Position numbers and translations under genes: made by a program. From Tuctoria greenei (taxonomy: Eukaryota > Streptophyta > Magnoliopsida > Poales > Poaceae): a stretch of DNA of 64,000 bases. Positions 1 to 11,191 of this stretch are shown piece after piece. Under the pieces are notes generated by a model, which made no database searches, was not told the origin of the DNA, and saw only the letters and a list, made by a program, of their open reading frames with translations. The stretch lies in the NCBI GenBank assembly GCA_036927565.1, contig JAYESD010000003.1, positions 77,669,311 to 77,733,310 on the forward strand. Direction: 5' to 3'. How positions within the stretch are numbered: position 1 is the stretch's first letter; each line of letters opens with the position of its first letter.

Positions 1-51
1 TTCACCCTTGACTTGTTTGATGATGAGTTGTGAATCAACCTCCACCAACAG

Positions 52-335
52 CTATTTGACACCATATGATAGTGTCACCTTGAGTCCGTAGATGAGAGCT
101 TCATACTCCACCATATTGTTGGTCGCCTTGAAATCAAGGTGAACCATGTACTTGACCTTCTCCCCAGTCGGTGCCAGGAGAAGGATTCTAGCTCCGGCCC
201 CTGCTTCTGCATGGAGTCGTCGAAGTAGAGAGTCCAGTGAGCCTTGGTGAATACCGAAACCTTGGGTTCTGATTTTCTGCTGACTGGGGCCCCCAGGTTT
301 GATGGAGAGGGAGTCCATTCCGCCACGAAGTCAGC
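52..335 (-). pseudogene. second RNase H-like domain of gypsy gag-pol, frameshifted
   Basis: The translation contains WTLYFDDSM, an RNase H first strand, and then ATNNMVEYEALIYGL, the helix with the catalytic Glu seen in plant gypsy second RNase H domains. These pieces sit in different frames. A shift near position 335 moves the frame and another near 215-220 restores it. In the Tat lineage this domain follows the canonical RNase H and precedes integrase, matching its position here. The sequence continues past the left edge. It is non-functional as it stands. Confidence 0.75.
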
Positions 336-381
336 TTTTGATTGCTTGTCGTGACACGAATTCTATATCGAACTCGACCAT

Positions 382-1086
382 CTATGCTGCCCACTTTGCA
401 ATGTTCCCAGTAGAGATAGGGTTATGCAAAATGGCACACATTGGGAAAGAAGTTACCACTGATATTTTATGGGCTTGGAAGTAGTGACAAAGCTTCCTTG
501 AGGCAATAAGAACTGCATAAAGTAGCTTATGCACCTCAATGTATCTTGTCCTGGCATCATGGAGTACTTCACTAATGAAGTACACTGGGCGCTAGATGGT
601 CTGGACCCTCTCGGAAGGGGCCGGAGCTTCTTCTCCATCGACCTGGACCCTCCCGAAGGGGTCCAGACGTTCTTGATGGGCTTCTTGGACCCTCCCAGAG
701 GGGTCCAGAACTTCTTTTTGTTCGACCCAGACCTTGTTAGAAGGATTCGAATCATCTTGGTCGGCCAGGTGAACCCCCTCAGGTGAATGAGGTTGATCTC
801 CTAGCATTTCGCCTTGAGGTTCCGTGTCTTGGGGATGGGACCCAGACACGCCTTCAGGTAACTCTGTACCCTCCCGGAGGGGTCTCGGCTCCTGGACTGG
901 ATGTGGCTCTTGTCTTTCCGCGACCAGGACCATGTTGACAACTTTGGTGGTTGCAGAAATGTAAATTAATAAAGGTTCACCAGGATTCGGAGCTACCAAG
1001 ATCGGTAGTGTGGTGAGGAGTTGTTTCAGCTCTTGAGACGCTTTTTCTGCTTCTTCAGACCAATGAAATGGTTCGTACTTCCTCAA
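382..1086 (-). pseudogene. RT thumb/connection and first RNase H domain of gypsy gag-pol
   Basis: The upstream part (1086-592) has the connection motif FHWSEEAEKASQELKQLL followed by PGEPLLIYISA, the first strand of RT-linked RNase H. A proline/glycine-rich insertion with short repeats follows. The domain resumes at 585 with VYFISEVLHDA and the stretch ending in HYFQAHKISV. Both pieces are in the same frame, separated by one in-frame TAG at about 592. This domain would degrade the RNA of the RNA/DNA hybrid. The hinge insertion is unusually long and its DNA is a set of palindromic repeats, annotated separately. Confidence 0.8.
595..890 (-). repeat. palindromic repeats inside the RNase H hinge
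   Basis: Four imperfect copies of a segment resembling CTGGACCCTCCCGAAGGGGTCCAG lie near 600, 640, 690 and 865. Each is an inverted repeat (CTGGACCC/GGGTCCAG), so each could fold into a hairpin. Translated on the minus strand they give recurring phrases such as LDPSGRVQE and LDPFGRVQ. The array is confined to the linker between two halves of the RNase H region. Confidence 0.7.
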
Positions 1087-1230
1087 GAGTTTGAAGAGGG
1101 AAAGTGCCCGCTCTGCCAGTCTTGAGATAAACCTGCTAAGCGCAGCTCAACACCAAGTTAACTTCTGGACATCCTTGATGCAGGCTGGGGGCCGCATATC
1201 TTCTATAGCCTTGATCTTCACCAGATTTGC

Positions 1231-1749
1231 TTAAATTCCTCGGTGAGTCACCAAGAAACCTAGAAGCTTCCCGGAGCTAATCCCGAAGACACATTTGTCC
1301 AGGTTCAGCTTGGTGTGCGTGATGCGCAGCATGTTGAAGACAACTTTTAAATTGTCAAGGAGTGACTCCTTGTTCTTGATCTTCACGACGATGTTGTCGA
1401 CGTACACCTCCACCAAGTCTCTGATTAGCTCTCCAAATGTTTTGTACATGGCTCGCACAAATGTTGAAGAAACATTTTTGAGACCAAAAGGCATGGCAGT
1501 ATAACAATACAATCCATCTACTGATATGAAGGTAGTATGCTCTTCATCTTCCTTAGACATTTGGATTTGATGATATCTAGAATATGCATCTAAGAAACAC
1601 AATAGCTCACACCCGGAGGTGGAGTCCACTATCTGATCTATCCTAGGTAGTGGAAATGGATCTTTTGGACATGCCTTATTTAAGGTAGTGTAGTCGATAC
1701 ACATCTGAAGCTTCACGCCAGCCTTGGGCACCACGACTGGGTTTGCCAA
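1231..1749 (-). pseudogene. reverse transcriptase palm/fingers of gypsy gag-pol
   Basis: The frame reads NPVVVPKAG, then CIDYTTLNKACPKDPFPLPRID, FLDAYSRYHQI, a PFGLKN motif and YVDNIVV. These are the ordered RT motifs of Ty3/gypsy elements. The second catalytic aspartate of the YVDD box is replaced by Asn, which should abolish polymerisation. The conserved DAYS aspartate is present. Upstream, 1750-2480 holds the decayed linker and RT N-terminus (traces of an EGVLRP-like fingers region) with several stops. The frame continues that of the neighbouring pieces. Confidence 0.9.
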
Positions 1750-2484
1750 CTATTTTCGGTGAAACACCTCCCAAATGAAATTGGCCTCGAGCAACTTCTT
1801 GATCTCCTCTCGGATGAAGTTTTGCCGCTCGATTGATTGCTTCTGGGGCTTCTAGTGTATAGGTCGTGCATCAGGATAAATCTTCAGATTGTGCTCAATC
1901 ACCTCCCTAGGGATCTCAGGCATTTGTGATGGTTGCTAGGCAAACACGTCGACATTAGCTAAGAGGAAAGTGATGAGCACGAGTTCCTATTTGTTGTTCA
2001 GACCTCTCGATATACGAGTACTATGAGCAGCATCGGAACCAATTTGGATGACTTCGACAGGAACGTCGGTGTCGCCGCTTGGTTGCACACGAGGTGCGGA
2101 GGTAGAGCCTCGATGACGAATGCTCAGAGGGTTCGGAGCTGGCTCCTTACCAGATGCTTCCCCCTGCGCAGTAGTAAGCTCATAAAGTTCTTCCAAAGCA
2201 GTGATTCCTGCGGTGTGATCTCAGCGGATCCAGAGAACGCCTGTAGGTGTTGGCATCTTCAACACTAAATATCCATAATGGGTGGCGGCCATGAACCTGT
2301 ACAAGGCTGGCCTGCCCAAAATGATGTTAAACGGCAGACTAATCTACGCGACGTCTAAGACCAACTTCTCGGTTCTATAGTTCTCCCGAGTCCCGAAGGT
2401 CACTGGGAGTGTGATGGAGCTAAGAGGAGTAATGGCCCCCGGACCTACCCCAGAGAAGGGCCGAGATGGGCGAAGATCTGAAGG

Positions 2485-2870
2485 TCAGAGCTGAAGCTTG
2501 ACAAAGGCTTTGAAGCTTATGAGGTTCAACCCAGCACCTCCGCCCACCATTACATGGTGAAGTTGGACATTGTTAATGGTTGGTGACACCATCAACAGGA
2601 GTTGGCCAGCTCCAATCATGTTGTAGGGGCAGTCCGAAGCATCGAAAATGATGGGAGTGTCCATCCAATTCCGATGAGGCTTCGCCCTAGCAGTGGGAGC
2701 TGCAACGGTCATGTCCCGCTGCATTGTCTTGAGGATGCGGCGAGAGGTGATGTCCCAAGAACCACCATAAATGGTGTTCAGGGTCTTCCGACGCTCGTTG
2801 TCAGAGACGTCGGAGTCATCGTCGACGGTGTTGTAGACAGCTTTTAGGACCTTTTTGGGGTCCTGAAAAC
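2485..2870 (-). pseudogene. retroviral-type aspartic protease region of gypsy gag-pol
   Basis: The frame reads IIFDASDCPYNMIGAGQLLLMVSPTI and then VMVGGGAGLNLISFKAF. The second phrase is the usual position of the protease active site. Related plant gypsy proteins have Asp before the Gly-Gly pair. Here that residue reads Gly, so the catalytic aspartate is apparently lost. The protease would have cut the polyprotein. Upstream of it the frame runs through an acidic linker that ends in the gag zinc-binding segment. Confidence 0.75.
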
Positions 2871-4391
2871 CTAGCTCCTCCTCAGCTGGAGCTTCATCGA
2901 CTTTTTGTTTTCCTTCCTGCTATCACAAAGGACGTTCTTCCCGGCGCTTGTTGTAGCGCTTGGCAAGGTTCCGGACCTCTCGGCATTCTTCCGGACTGTG
3001 TTTGTCTGTCCTATGGATCGGACACCACACTTTGGAGCTGCCACCATCTTCTGACGATGGTCAAGGTTGTTTCTCGGGGCGTGGCCCCCGGCCCCCCAAA
3101 GCTGCAGTAGCCGCAGCGATAGGTGAGCCGGCCGATGGCTTCTTCTTGCCATTGGGCTACTTTTTCTTTTTGCCACCTCTGGATGTAGTGGCTTCTGTTT
3201 TGGAGGACTTCTTGTTGGCCTTCGGAGCTGGCTTGGAGTGCATCTCACGGCCCTCCACAGCTTTAGCACATTTGTCTGCTAGGCTAAAGAGTTTCGTGAC
3301 GCTGGTGACTTCTTTTATTGCCAGCTTCTCCAGCATATTTTTGTCCAGAACGCCCTGTCTGAATGCAATAATAACAGAGGCGCTTGAGATGGAAGGGATG
3401 GTATTGCGTACCTAAGATAATCGCTGGATGAAGGATTGCAACGACTCTCCCATTTTTTGGTGGGCAGCAAAAAGGTCCAGTTCAGTGCCAGGTCGAGTAT
3501 ATGAACTCCCTAAATTAGCAGTGAACTGTTGGCATAGCTCCACCCAACTGTTGATGGAGTCGGGCGGGAGGCTCATAAACTGGGACCTAGCAGTTCCGGT
3601 TAAGGCCACTAGGAAGTAGTTGGCCATCACAGCCTCATCGCCTCCCGCTGCAAGTATAGCAGTGGAGTAAATTTGTAGAAATTTATTGGGGTTGACAGTC
3701 CCGTTGAATTTCTCTGGTAAATGAGGCTAGAACTTTTGTGGCCATCTGACCATGCGTAAGTGCATGGCCAGTGCAGAACAGCCTCCTCCTACCCCTTGAG
3801 GAGCAGGATTGTCCCGAGCCTCTCGCCTCTCATGAGCGCGCTTGATATGGACCCGACCGTCCTGCTGCCTGTAATGGCGATCAAGTTCCGACCGTAGATA
3901 ATGGGTCTGAATCCTTGTGATGGTGTGGGTGCGTCATGCCCCGGAAGGCAACGAGGTCACCTACTAAGAAGCAGCACGTCGTCGGTGCTGTGACACGTGA
4001 GGACAAGGTCTTCCAGTCAAGGTCCTACGTTAAGTTGTTGCATGCCCCGAAGGGGGAGGACCTTGATTGCTGATGCCAGCAGCTGCAACCAGATGGTCAA
4101 CATCACCTTTCCACTGTTCCATAGCACCCTGGGGTGCCCCTAGAAGCGGTGGGTGTTGTAGAAGAGCTCGAGCGGCAATGAGCGCATGCCCAGGGTTGTT
4201 GTTTGTCGAGGCAGTGATCGATGCAGATGCCCCATCTTGTCGCCCAGCATTGATTGCCGAAGAAGATGGCGGTTGTGGTGCCATAGTGCCTGACGGAACA
4301 ATGGCACCCGCTGGCTATTGCACGCTGGAGGGATTGCCTCCAGTTGTTCAGCACGATTACTGTTTGAAGATCCTGCGACGGAATTCACCAT
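2871..4391 (-). pseudogene. gag of Tat-like gypsy element
   Basis: Pieces in one minus-strand frame cover gag. An N-terminal Ala/Pro/Gln-rich segment starts at an ATG at 4284. The central retrotransposon-gag domain (3630-3412) contains MMANYFLVALTGTARSQF and SWVELCQQF. A Cys/His segment near 3030-2930 reads CPIH then H(x3)EC, the nucleic-acid-binding region. Stops and small indels separate the pieces, and 3631-4029 is heavily decayed. Gag would form the virus-like particle. A competing ATG at 4391 lies in another frame and is less likely, since only the 4284 frame agrees with the downstream domains. Confidence 0.8.
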
Positions 4392-4410
4392 CTTGAGATA
4401 TCGGCTGCCC

Positions 4411-4428
4411 CTACCTGGCGCGCCAAAT
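4411..4428 (-). other. primer binding site of the Tat-like gypsy element
   Basis: Directly inside the LTR edge the minus strand reads TTTGGCGCGCCAGGTAGGGG, the position and form of a tRNA primer site in plant gypsy elements. The TGGCGCGCCA core is itself palindromic. This fixes the LTR boundary at 4429 and the element's orientation. Confidence 0.8.
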
Positions 4429-5237
4429 GTCGAAGTGTAGCAACGACACTTCCCCTGGTACTACTAAAGTGTAGCCCGCGGAGATTCTTGTTTCGATTGG
4501 GGAGCGTAGAGATCTTGATCAAGATGGTGACACAAGAGATTTACGTGGTTCGGGCCGTCTGAGCGTAATACCCTACTCCATGGGGTGTGTGTTGTTGTAT
4601 TTAGAATCACTAGGATGCGTAGTGTATGGCTTAGCCTTTTTTCCTCTTTTCTGTATCGTGTGGATCTTTATAGTCCAAGGATTGACCGTTACATCATTTG
4701 CCTGGCCCAACATGTGGCCCTGGCGTATTTAATAGCCTAATACACTATTTATGAGCATTAAGCATGGTTTATAGTTTGATAACGTGCCTTAATGATTGCA
4801 TTACCTCTATTAACAGTGCTTTGATCGTGTGTCATTAATACAACATTAATGACAGGTAATCAGGTCTTGTAACTACCGCTTTAACTGTCCCTTGAATGTC
4901 CGTGCTGTTGGAGATCCGCTAGTGTACTCGTTGGTGGTGTAGGTCCGGAGGCTCCACACATGGCAGTTTCGGAGCTTCCCCTTGCGCGGGGGGGGGGGGG
5001 GGGGGGGGGGGGGGGTGTAGCTCCGGTACCGCTATACGCGTGTCGGCACCGGAGCTTCTCCCTGCTGGGGGTTAGGTCTGGAGTCATTATACACGTATGG
5101 ATTGCAAAGCTTCTCTTTGTTGGTAGTTTAGCTCCGGGCATACATTACACATGTCAATCCCCAGAGCTACCCATATGAGGGATGCGGGTCCGATGTAGTA
5201 TGACGTGTGGGGCCTAAGGGGACCTTCAACTTTGACA
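4429..5237 (-). repeat. 5' LTR of Tat-like gypsy element
   Basis: On the plus strand the segment begins TGTCGAAG next to the primer site and ends CTTTGACA, an imperfect terminal inverted repeat with TG...CA ends. Length is about 809 bp. It carries a 28-base G run at 4988-5015. Beyond 5237 the sequence is homologous to the chromovirus LTR, so the target was that LTR. The TSD cannot be checked because the other LTR is outside the window. Confidence 0.75.
4988..5015 (+). repeat. poly(G) tract, 28 bases
   Basis: An uninterrupted run of 28 G lies in the LTR. Such tracts expand by slippage and are hard to sequence, so the length may not be exact. The complementary C strand lies in the sense direction of the element. 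Confidence 0.95.
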
Positions 5238-8032
5238 GGTGGAACTCTCTTGCACTTCTTGTGGTACCGTGGGGTACCCGGTACATAGGGTGCCGAAAGT
5301 CCCCTACACGGACACGTCGAAGTTGCCCTCTAGAAGATTTACACCTTTATGCCTTCGCATCTCCATTCAAGGACAATCGAGGAGTGTCCACACTACAGTC
5401 TGGAGTTACATCAGTTTACTGGGCCCATATCCCATTATGCAACTGGTACAGTTCAAGCATGCCCAACGGTGCCGCATATGGCACGGTCCTCAAGCGACAC
5501 GGGCAGGGCTATGCGCCCAAGACTCCATCTCGTCGACTCCTATTTCCCCTGCCCGGTCTCGTATTCATCTCATAAGAGATTCTTTCATCTTTCATCCCCA
5601 TATGAAACTGTCATTCCTATCTCGCGAGTAGATTCCAACTACTCGACTTCTACCGGTATGTCTACAATATTAGCATTGGCATTTCTACACGTCAAGCTGT
5701 AAACCTTTCCAACCCTTCCATAGGATTTGTGGATATGCAAGTGGAGTATCAAACACCTTATATGTAATGCACAATATTAACTGAAGACGTAAGTGAATAA
5801 AACTGGAAAACTTTGAAAAGCTCTTAAATGCAAATCGGGGTTTGCCTTAGTTTGCGACTCAATTAAACGTCAATTGTTAGTGGTCCTCCTCTGAAGACTC
5901 CACCAAGGACTTCAAGTGGACACCCTAGCCTTCTCCTCCAAGCAACACTCCTCGTCAATATCGATCACTACATGACATGCATATAGAACATATATGAATG
6001 CTAGTGAAATTATAATGCATATATAGTTCATAGGCTTCTAACTCAGGTTATAGTGAGGGAATGGTCTTAATTGGCTTTGGAACTTTTATGGTAGATACTA
6101 GGGACTATAATGGAGACTCTTGCAAAGAAAAGAAGCTGATCAAGGAAGTTTGTTGTCTCTAAAATTATGGCAAGCAATAACCTTTGCAGAATTTTAGAGG
6201 AGAAACTGTAGTTTTAACATGGCCACCAGTTGACTATCAAGATAGAGGGGGTTGTCCTGGTTCTAGCAAAATTGGTTTCATAATTTTCTAAGCATATATG
6301 AGTGAGATATTGAATTTAAAAATTGCTAAAAATTTCTGGAAGTATTTTACAATTGAAATTAGACTTTCAGTTATTATTTAGGTTTGGAACTGAATTTGGA
6401 TTAGAATAGATTATGTCAATTTAATCTGAAACTTTTACTTTAGTTGGTAAATGTCTAAAATAATGTTTACGTCAAATTTGGGACATAACAAGGAAACTGA
6501 ACATCTGTAATAATTCAATGATTGAAAAGGGCAATTGAATTATACAGAAAGTTATATAGGTTTGTATACCAAACCACTTGTACAACTTGAAAGTTCAGAG
6601 TATAAGAGTCTTTCAGGATTTTACTTCAGATTGTTAGAGCAAGGTTATTAGGAGAAATTGAATTTAGCAATTTGAATTAATTGCTGGTTACAGTTTCTGT
6701 TTTAAAAGTTAACAGCAGATTGAAATTTAAAATTTGGATAAGTTAGACAGGATCAATGGCTCCCAAACTTTTTCTGATAACCAATAACATGACAAAGTAT
6801 TTTATGTGAATTTTGAGGATTTTTCCAGTGAAAGGATTTTCTGTGAAAATTCCAGGAATGTTTGGAGAAAAATAATTGTCCATAAATAAAAAATGATTTT
6901 CATGGACATTAATTGGTACTAACAGAAACTAGAGCTCAAGGGCTTTCAAACAAAATTTGTGCACATAGCACAGGTGCACATGGAATAATCAACCATATAA
7001 AAGGAATTTCGTGCGCGAAGCAAGTATACCCATACCCGAAGCTCGTCGGAAAAAATAGAAATACGGGGGCTAGGAGGCATGTCATGGTCTGAAACTTTAT
7101 AAGAAGCTAGAACATGAGTAGGTGAACCTTTTTGCTTTTAGGATCGAGGTGAGACGACATCTGTAGCATAGGGTCGATGATGATCAGAGAAGCGGGAACA
7201 GGGGAGCTTTTTCTGGCAGCCTAGGTTTCGAAGTTGACAGCTCCGGTGATGGCCTAGCGGTGCAAGACATGGATCAAAAGGCTTCACAAGAGGCTGGGGA
7301 GTAACCCAGTGCGAAGAAACTGGAGCCATATCGATGATCATTGCCAGATTTCGAGGGGGAGGGAAGAACTCACCGGTGATGGTTGTCTCTGCGCCAAGGA
7401 TGAAGAACAAAGACGAGAGACCCCACTTTGGGACTGAGAGGAGGATAAGGAGGGCTCTGGGGTGAGGTGTAGGCAGCTGGAGGGCGCCGCTTGCGCACCG
7501 TCGTGCTGGAGCATACAGCGCGCGCGCTGGCGCGAGCAGCGGCCTCTGTTTTGCGGCTGCACGTGGGTAGACGCTGACCAGTGGGTCCCACCAGACACCT
7601 CATTGTACAGCTCATTTGTTAATTCAAATTAAAATGGTAGATGAGCTCTAAAATTTGTGAAACTTCGTGGATAAGTTAAGCAAGTCATGCTTATCATGAT
7701 GGTGGGTTCAAATCTTATGTTCAAATAAGTTTGAGCAGAGTTAAAAAATTTGAATTTGAGTTGAATTCAATGAAGCTATTGAATTAAATAGCAACTTGCT
7801 TCAAAAAATATGAAACTTTGCAGGGATACTATTTGGAATATTTGGAATCCATTGGTCAACTCAAATATTTAATTTGGCAAGGTTTAATCAGGAGCTAAAT
7901 TTGAATTTTTGAATTCCTTTAATTAAGGTTTAAATTGGTTTGATTTCTCATTTCCCAATTTAATTTCTTTTTATCATTCAAAATATTTAGTCCTAACTGA
8001 AAATTTTCATTATATAAATTTGGGGTTTTACA
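5238..8032 (-). repeat. chromovirus-family LTR remnant
   Basis: The segment is homologous throughout to the LTR at 29181-32963 and, in its early part, to 40030-41217. Shared blocks include the stretch ending in a second ACTCGACTTCTACCGG motif (near 5640, 30295 and 41108) and the AT-rich leader ending TTTTACA. Its right tip (minus start TGTAAAACC) abuts copia A sequence at TCAGG (8033-8037), a candidate target-site copy. The left about 770 bases are absent because the Tat-like element is inserted at 5238. It may be a solo LTR or the end of an element off-window. It contains no coding region; 6000-8032 is mostly AT-rich with a GC-rich island at 7130-7590. Confidence 0.85.
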
Positions 8033-8570
8033 TCAGGTACTTACATGGAACTCAATAATTTGGCATTTTTCTTCCTTCTTCCTCAACTGTTACATTGAAA
8101 GCTTTTTCAGATGATGATTTTGGGGGTTGTAGGATTGATAGCAAAACTACTTCGGGTGCTTATCATTTTCTTGGTAATTCACTTGTTGCTTGGTCCTCAA
8201 GAAAACAAAATTCAGTTGCACAATCCACATCCGAATCTGAATATGTAGCTACTGCTAGCACTTGCTCACAATTTTTTGGATTGTTCAAACACTTAAGGAC
8301 TATGGGGTTGATCTAGATAGTGTTCCACTGTTTTGTGACAACACAGTGCCATTTGCATTGCTAACAAATCCTGTGCAACATTTGAGAACAAAGAAATTGA
8401 CATTAGGTATCACTTTTTCTGTGATAATGTTGTAAAATGAAACATTGTGCTTCACTATGTAGATATCGAACAACAATTGGCTGACATTTTTACAAAACCT
8501 TTGGATTTCACTCGTTTTTTTTTCATTCGTCGTGAAATAGCGGTTATGCATCCTCATGGCTTAAATTGAG
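8033..8570 (+). pseudogene. RNase H (C-terminal pol) of copia A
   Basis: The frame at 8095-8316 reads FSDDDFGGCRIDSKTTSGA, then SLVAWSSRKQNSVAQSTSESEYVA, the copia RNase H signature with the D and E positions visible. It continues after stops and shifts into a segment corresponding to the ADIFTKPLD motif (8470-8510) near the pol C-terminus. The N-terminal half is missing because the chromovirus LTR interrupts it at 8032. The minus copy keeps the equivalent region at 41218-41800. Confidence 0.85.
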
Positions 8571-9353
8571 GGGTTCATTTTGAAACTCGGGAAGTCTATG
8601 TGTGAATCTGAATTTTAAAATAATATGAGCATAAGTATTTCATACATATATTACTTTGTGATTCCTTTTACATGCTGAAATTTCTTACTACATTACTCCT
8701 ATTATACATTTTGTAGTTTTTCCATGACTAGTAATTGGAATAATTACTTACACTAAATCCGATCATGATCGAACTTACTTACTGTTTAGAACTTGTTGCA
8801 CGCTCACAAGTGCTTTTAATAATGAAAAATTAATCAATCAATTATCCACATGTTGTGCTTTTATGATCAAATAAAAAATGAGAAAAGATCAAGAGAATAT
8901 GCATGCATCGCACTTCTTCTTTTGAGATGGATTATCATTGCACTTAGATATGAACTTGGAAGAAGTTGTATATGACTAAAACCATGTCCTTAAGCTTCTG
9001 ATTGTCAAATGACATAGGCTTGGTTTGGTTGGTTAGAATAAGGCTGATGCGGCATATAATCTCTTGCAAATGTCATAAGATGAATTTTGTTCCTTAAAAG
9101 AAAATAAAAATGCAGCAACAAGTGTCATGCTTTCAGGTTTTGAAATAGTTAAGTTTGTGAGATCATGACTTGCTTGAGTTGAAAATTCACTTGATCTCTA
9201 GCATGGCTTACACAACTTTATGTATCTCATTGATGTGACAGTGTAAGTCACTTGATAGTATGCATTGGATGAGCTTTGTTTTATATGTATATGTTATAAT
9301 ATGCTCATAACTATTGAAATTTCTCTTTTGAACCTTGCTGAATTCATTGTCAA

Positions 9354-9514
9354 TGGGGGGAAAATATGTATAGGGGGAGAAATATTTGTTTTTGAGATTT
9401 CTTTCTCATTTGATTTTCAGAAGGGGGAGAAAATTGTTTTCAAAACTTTTCATGTGAATAAGCCAATTTTTTTATTTTAAATGGTGTTGTCAATGCATTC
9501 ATTAAGGGGGAGAT
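9354..9514 (+). promoter_or_regulatory. multiple polypurine tracts before the copia A LTR
   Basis: Four G-rich purine runs occur in 160 bases: near 9354 (GGGGGGAAAA), 9373 (AGGGGGAGAAA), 9421 (AAGGGGGAGAAAA) and 9503 (TAAGGGGGAGA). The last abuts the LTR start and is the expected plus-strand primer. Repeated polypurine tracts ahead of the 3' LTR are a recognised trait of Sireviruses, so copia A may belong to that group (inference). Confidence 0.7.
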
Positions 9515-11114
9515 TGTGAGACCTATGTGCTTAATACATTGACAATTATGTTAAACGTATAGGTTTACATGCAAAGTTTTGAATATACTTGAGAGACACA
9601 CTTCGCACTGTCGGAAATTTTGTTGCACGTGAGCTGCACGTGTTTTGCATTCTGGAATGTCGGAACTATTTTTGTATAATGCATAGTGGCTATTTTGGAT
9701 TTTCCGAACTTTCTGTGCTGAAATAATCGTATGGTTGCTATGTTTTTCATTTGCAATGTTTCAAACTTGCTTTACACTTATAGGAAGATTTGCTTAGTAC
9801 ATTTGGACTAAGTTTTTGATGTGTTTTTTCTGATCATGGTGGACATTATCTTGCTATGTTTGCAACATGCTTATGTGAGGTGCTCACGTAAGGTGTTGTA
9901 GTTTTTGAACTATCGAGAGTCAAGTTGAGGACTTGTGCTCGGAAGAATTGGTTGTTTGTTCATGTGCAGGTATTTCTTGAGGTCAAGACTTGGCTGGTGA
10001 CAGGATCCATTGAACTAGTCGTAGGGAGAAGATGAGGTCCAACAACCAAGTTCGAGAGGAATTGTGGTTGAGTTGATTGGGAGGTCACATAGCATGTTTG
10101 GGTCAAGAAAAATGCATATGAAGGTATCGTAGACGATGTTGGAAGGTGTTTGCACGTGTGCAAGGAGTGCATGGACGTGGCAACATGGTTTCAAGGCATG
10201 ATGAAGAGAAGTGGACGTAAAGAATTGGTCAGAAAGGTCCAATCGGCTGGATTATGCCTCAGGGTGCGACTGAGGTGGTTATGGTTTGTTTATGGAAAGT
10301 TTCGAGTTTATTTTGGTTATATTTCGTGTGGGTCACAAAGTTGAGCTGTTTTAGGAATGTTGTTACGTTCCTTAGATGTTTGGAAGTTCTAAGATTACTT
10401 CTATCTGCGTATAGAGGAGTCTTGAGCAGTTTTGGAAAGTTTCAGTTGAAACTGAGTAGAATTAGAGTCCTAGTTTGGATTGGGTTGGCCTTAGGGCTGG
10501 TTATATAAGCAAGGGACACCATAACTCGTGGTGAGACGACTTTGGGCTGTTCCTCTTGTGTTCTGATCAATAAAATTTGTAGTTTAGAGGAGATTTTGTG
10601 CCTTGTTCGTCCTACTTGTTTCAGACAAGTTTTTCTCGTCGAGTTTCTGCACAACACTATGTTGTGTTGGTGTTTTTATCATAACTTGAGGTTTACAGAT
10701 CCAATTGACGTGATTATCTTTGAATTCTCTTCACAACTTAATTATCTATCATCTTCAAAAATCTCACAGTTATTTTTGAATTGTTGTTTCTTATCTCCAC
10801 GATTTTCTGTGCAGTGTTGCAGATCTGGTTTTTTACTCAAATAGAATAGATTGACCATTGTTTGATCTTCGATCATAACTTTAGTTTTTCTCGACGGTTT
10901 CTCATGATTCTTTTTGTGACATATTGGTGACTTGATTATTTACAATCTATACCATTTTTGTCCGAGTTGAACATGTTTAGATTAGTCGCACACATTGTTG
11001 CTTTATCAGATTGTTTTTCTATCGAGGAGTTTTTGTTGCTTTCGCTGAAAAGTTTTAATCTACCATTTACCCCCCCCCCATCTGCTAGCTTTTCACGTGT
11101 TCTTCGATCCTACA
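9515..11114 (+). repeat. LTR of copia A (plus copy)
   Basis: The LTR starts TGTGAGACC after a polypurine tract and ends GATCCTACA two bases before TGGTATCATAG, a primer site for initiator tRNA-Met with one mismatch. Length is 1600 bp. The minus copy at 45509-47239 is its reverse complement and about 130 bp longer. A TATA-like TTATATAAG near 10500 and an AATAAA at about 10569 fit promoter and polyadenylation signals of the R region (inference). Confidence 0.9.
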
Positions 11115-11116
11115 AT

Positions 11117-11129
11117 TGGTATCATAGTC
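11117..11129 (+). other. primer binding site of copia A
   Basis: TGGTATCATAGTC lies two bases inside the LTR. It matches the plant initiator tRNA-Met primer site TGGTATCAGAGC except for a G-to-T change. Confidence 0.85.
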
Positions 11130-11191
11130 ACGATGCTCTAATCTTTGTGATTTGCACGTGTTTTGACTAGAAATACCCCGCAAAACCATGT

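Larger units (their letters stand above)
1..5237 (-). mobile_element. Ty3/gypsy retrotransposon (Tat-like), 5' part, truncated by window edge
   Basis: Reading leftward on the minus strand, the order is 5' LTR (5237-4429), primer site, gag, protease, reverse transcriptase, RNase H, then a second RNase H-like domain at the window edge. Integrase and the 3' LTR must lie beyond base 1. Most coding pieces lie in one minus-strand frame, so gag-pol was a single long frame, now cut by stops and a local frameshift near 220-335. The second RNase H and the TGGCGCGCCA primer site point to the Tat lineage, which is known for dual RNase H; this lineage call is inference. The element sits inside the chromovirus-family LTR that resumes at 5238. 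Confidence 0.85.

Noticed and set aside
9265..9480. 71-codon plus-strand frame before the copia A LTR
   Set aside because: It runs through the polypurine tracts of the 3' untranslated region and has no counterpart in known pol proteins.
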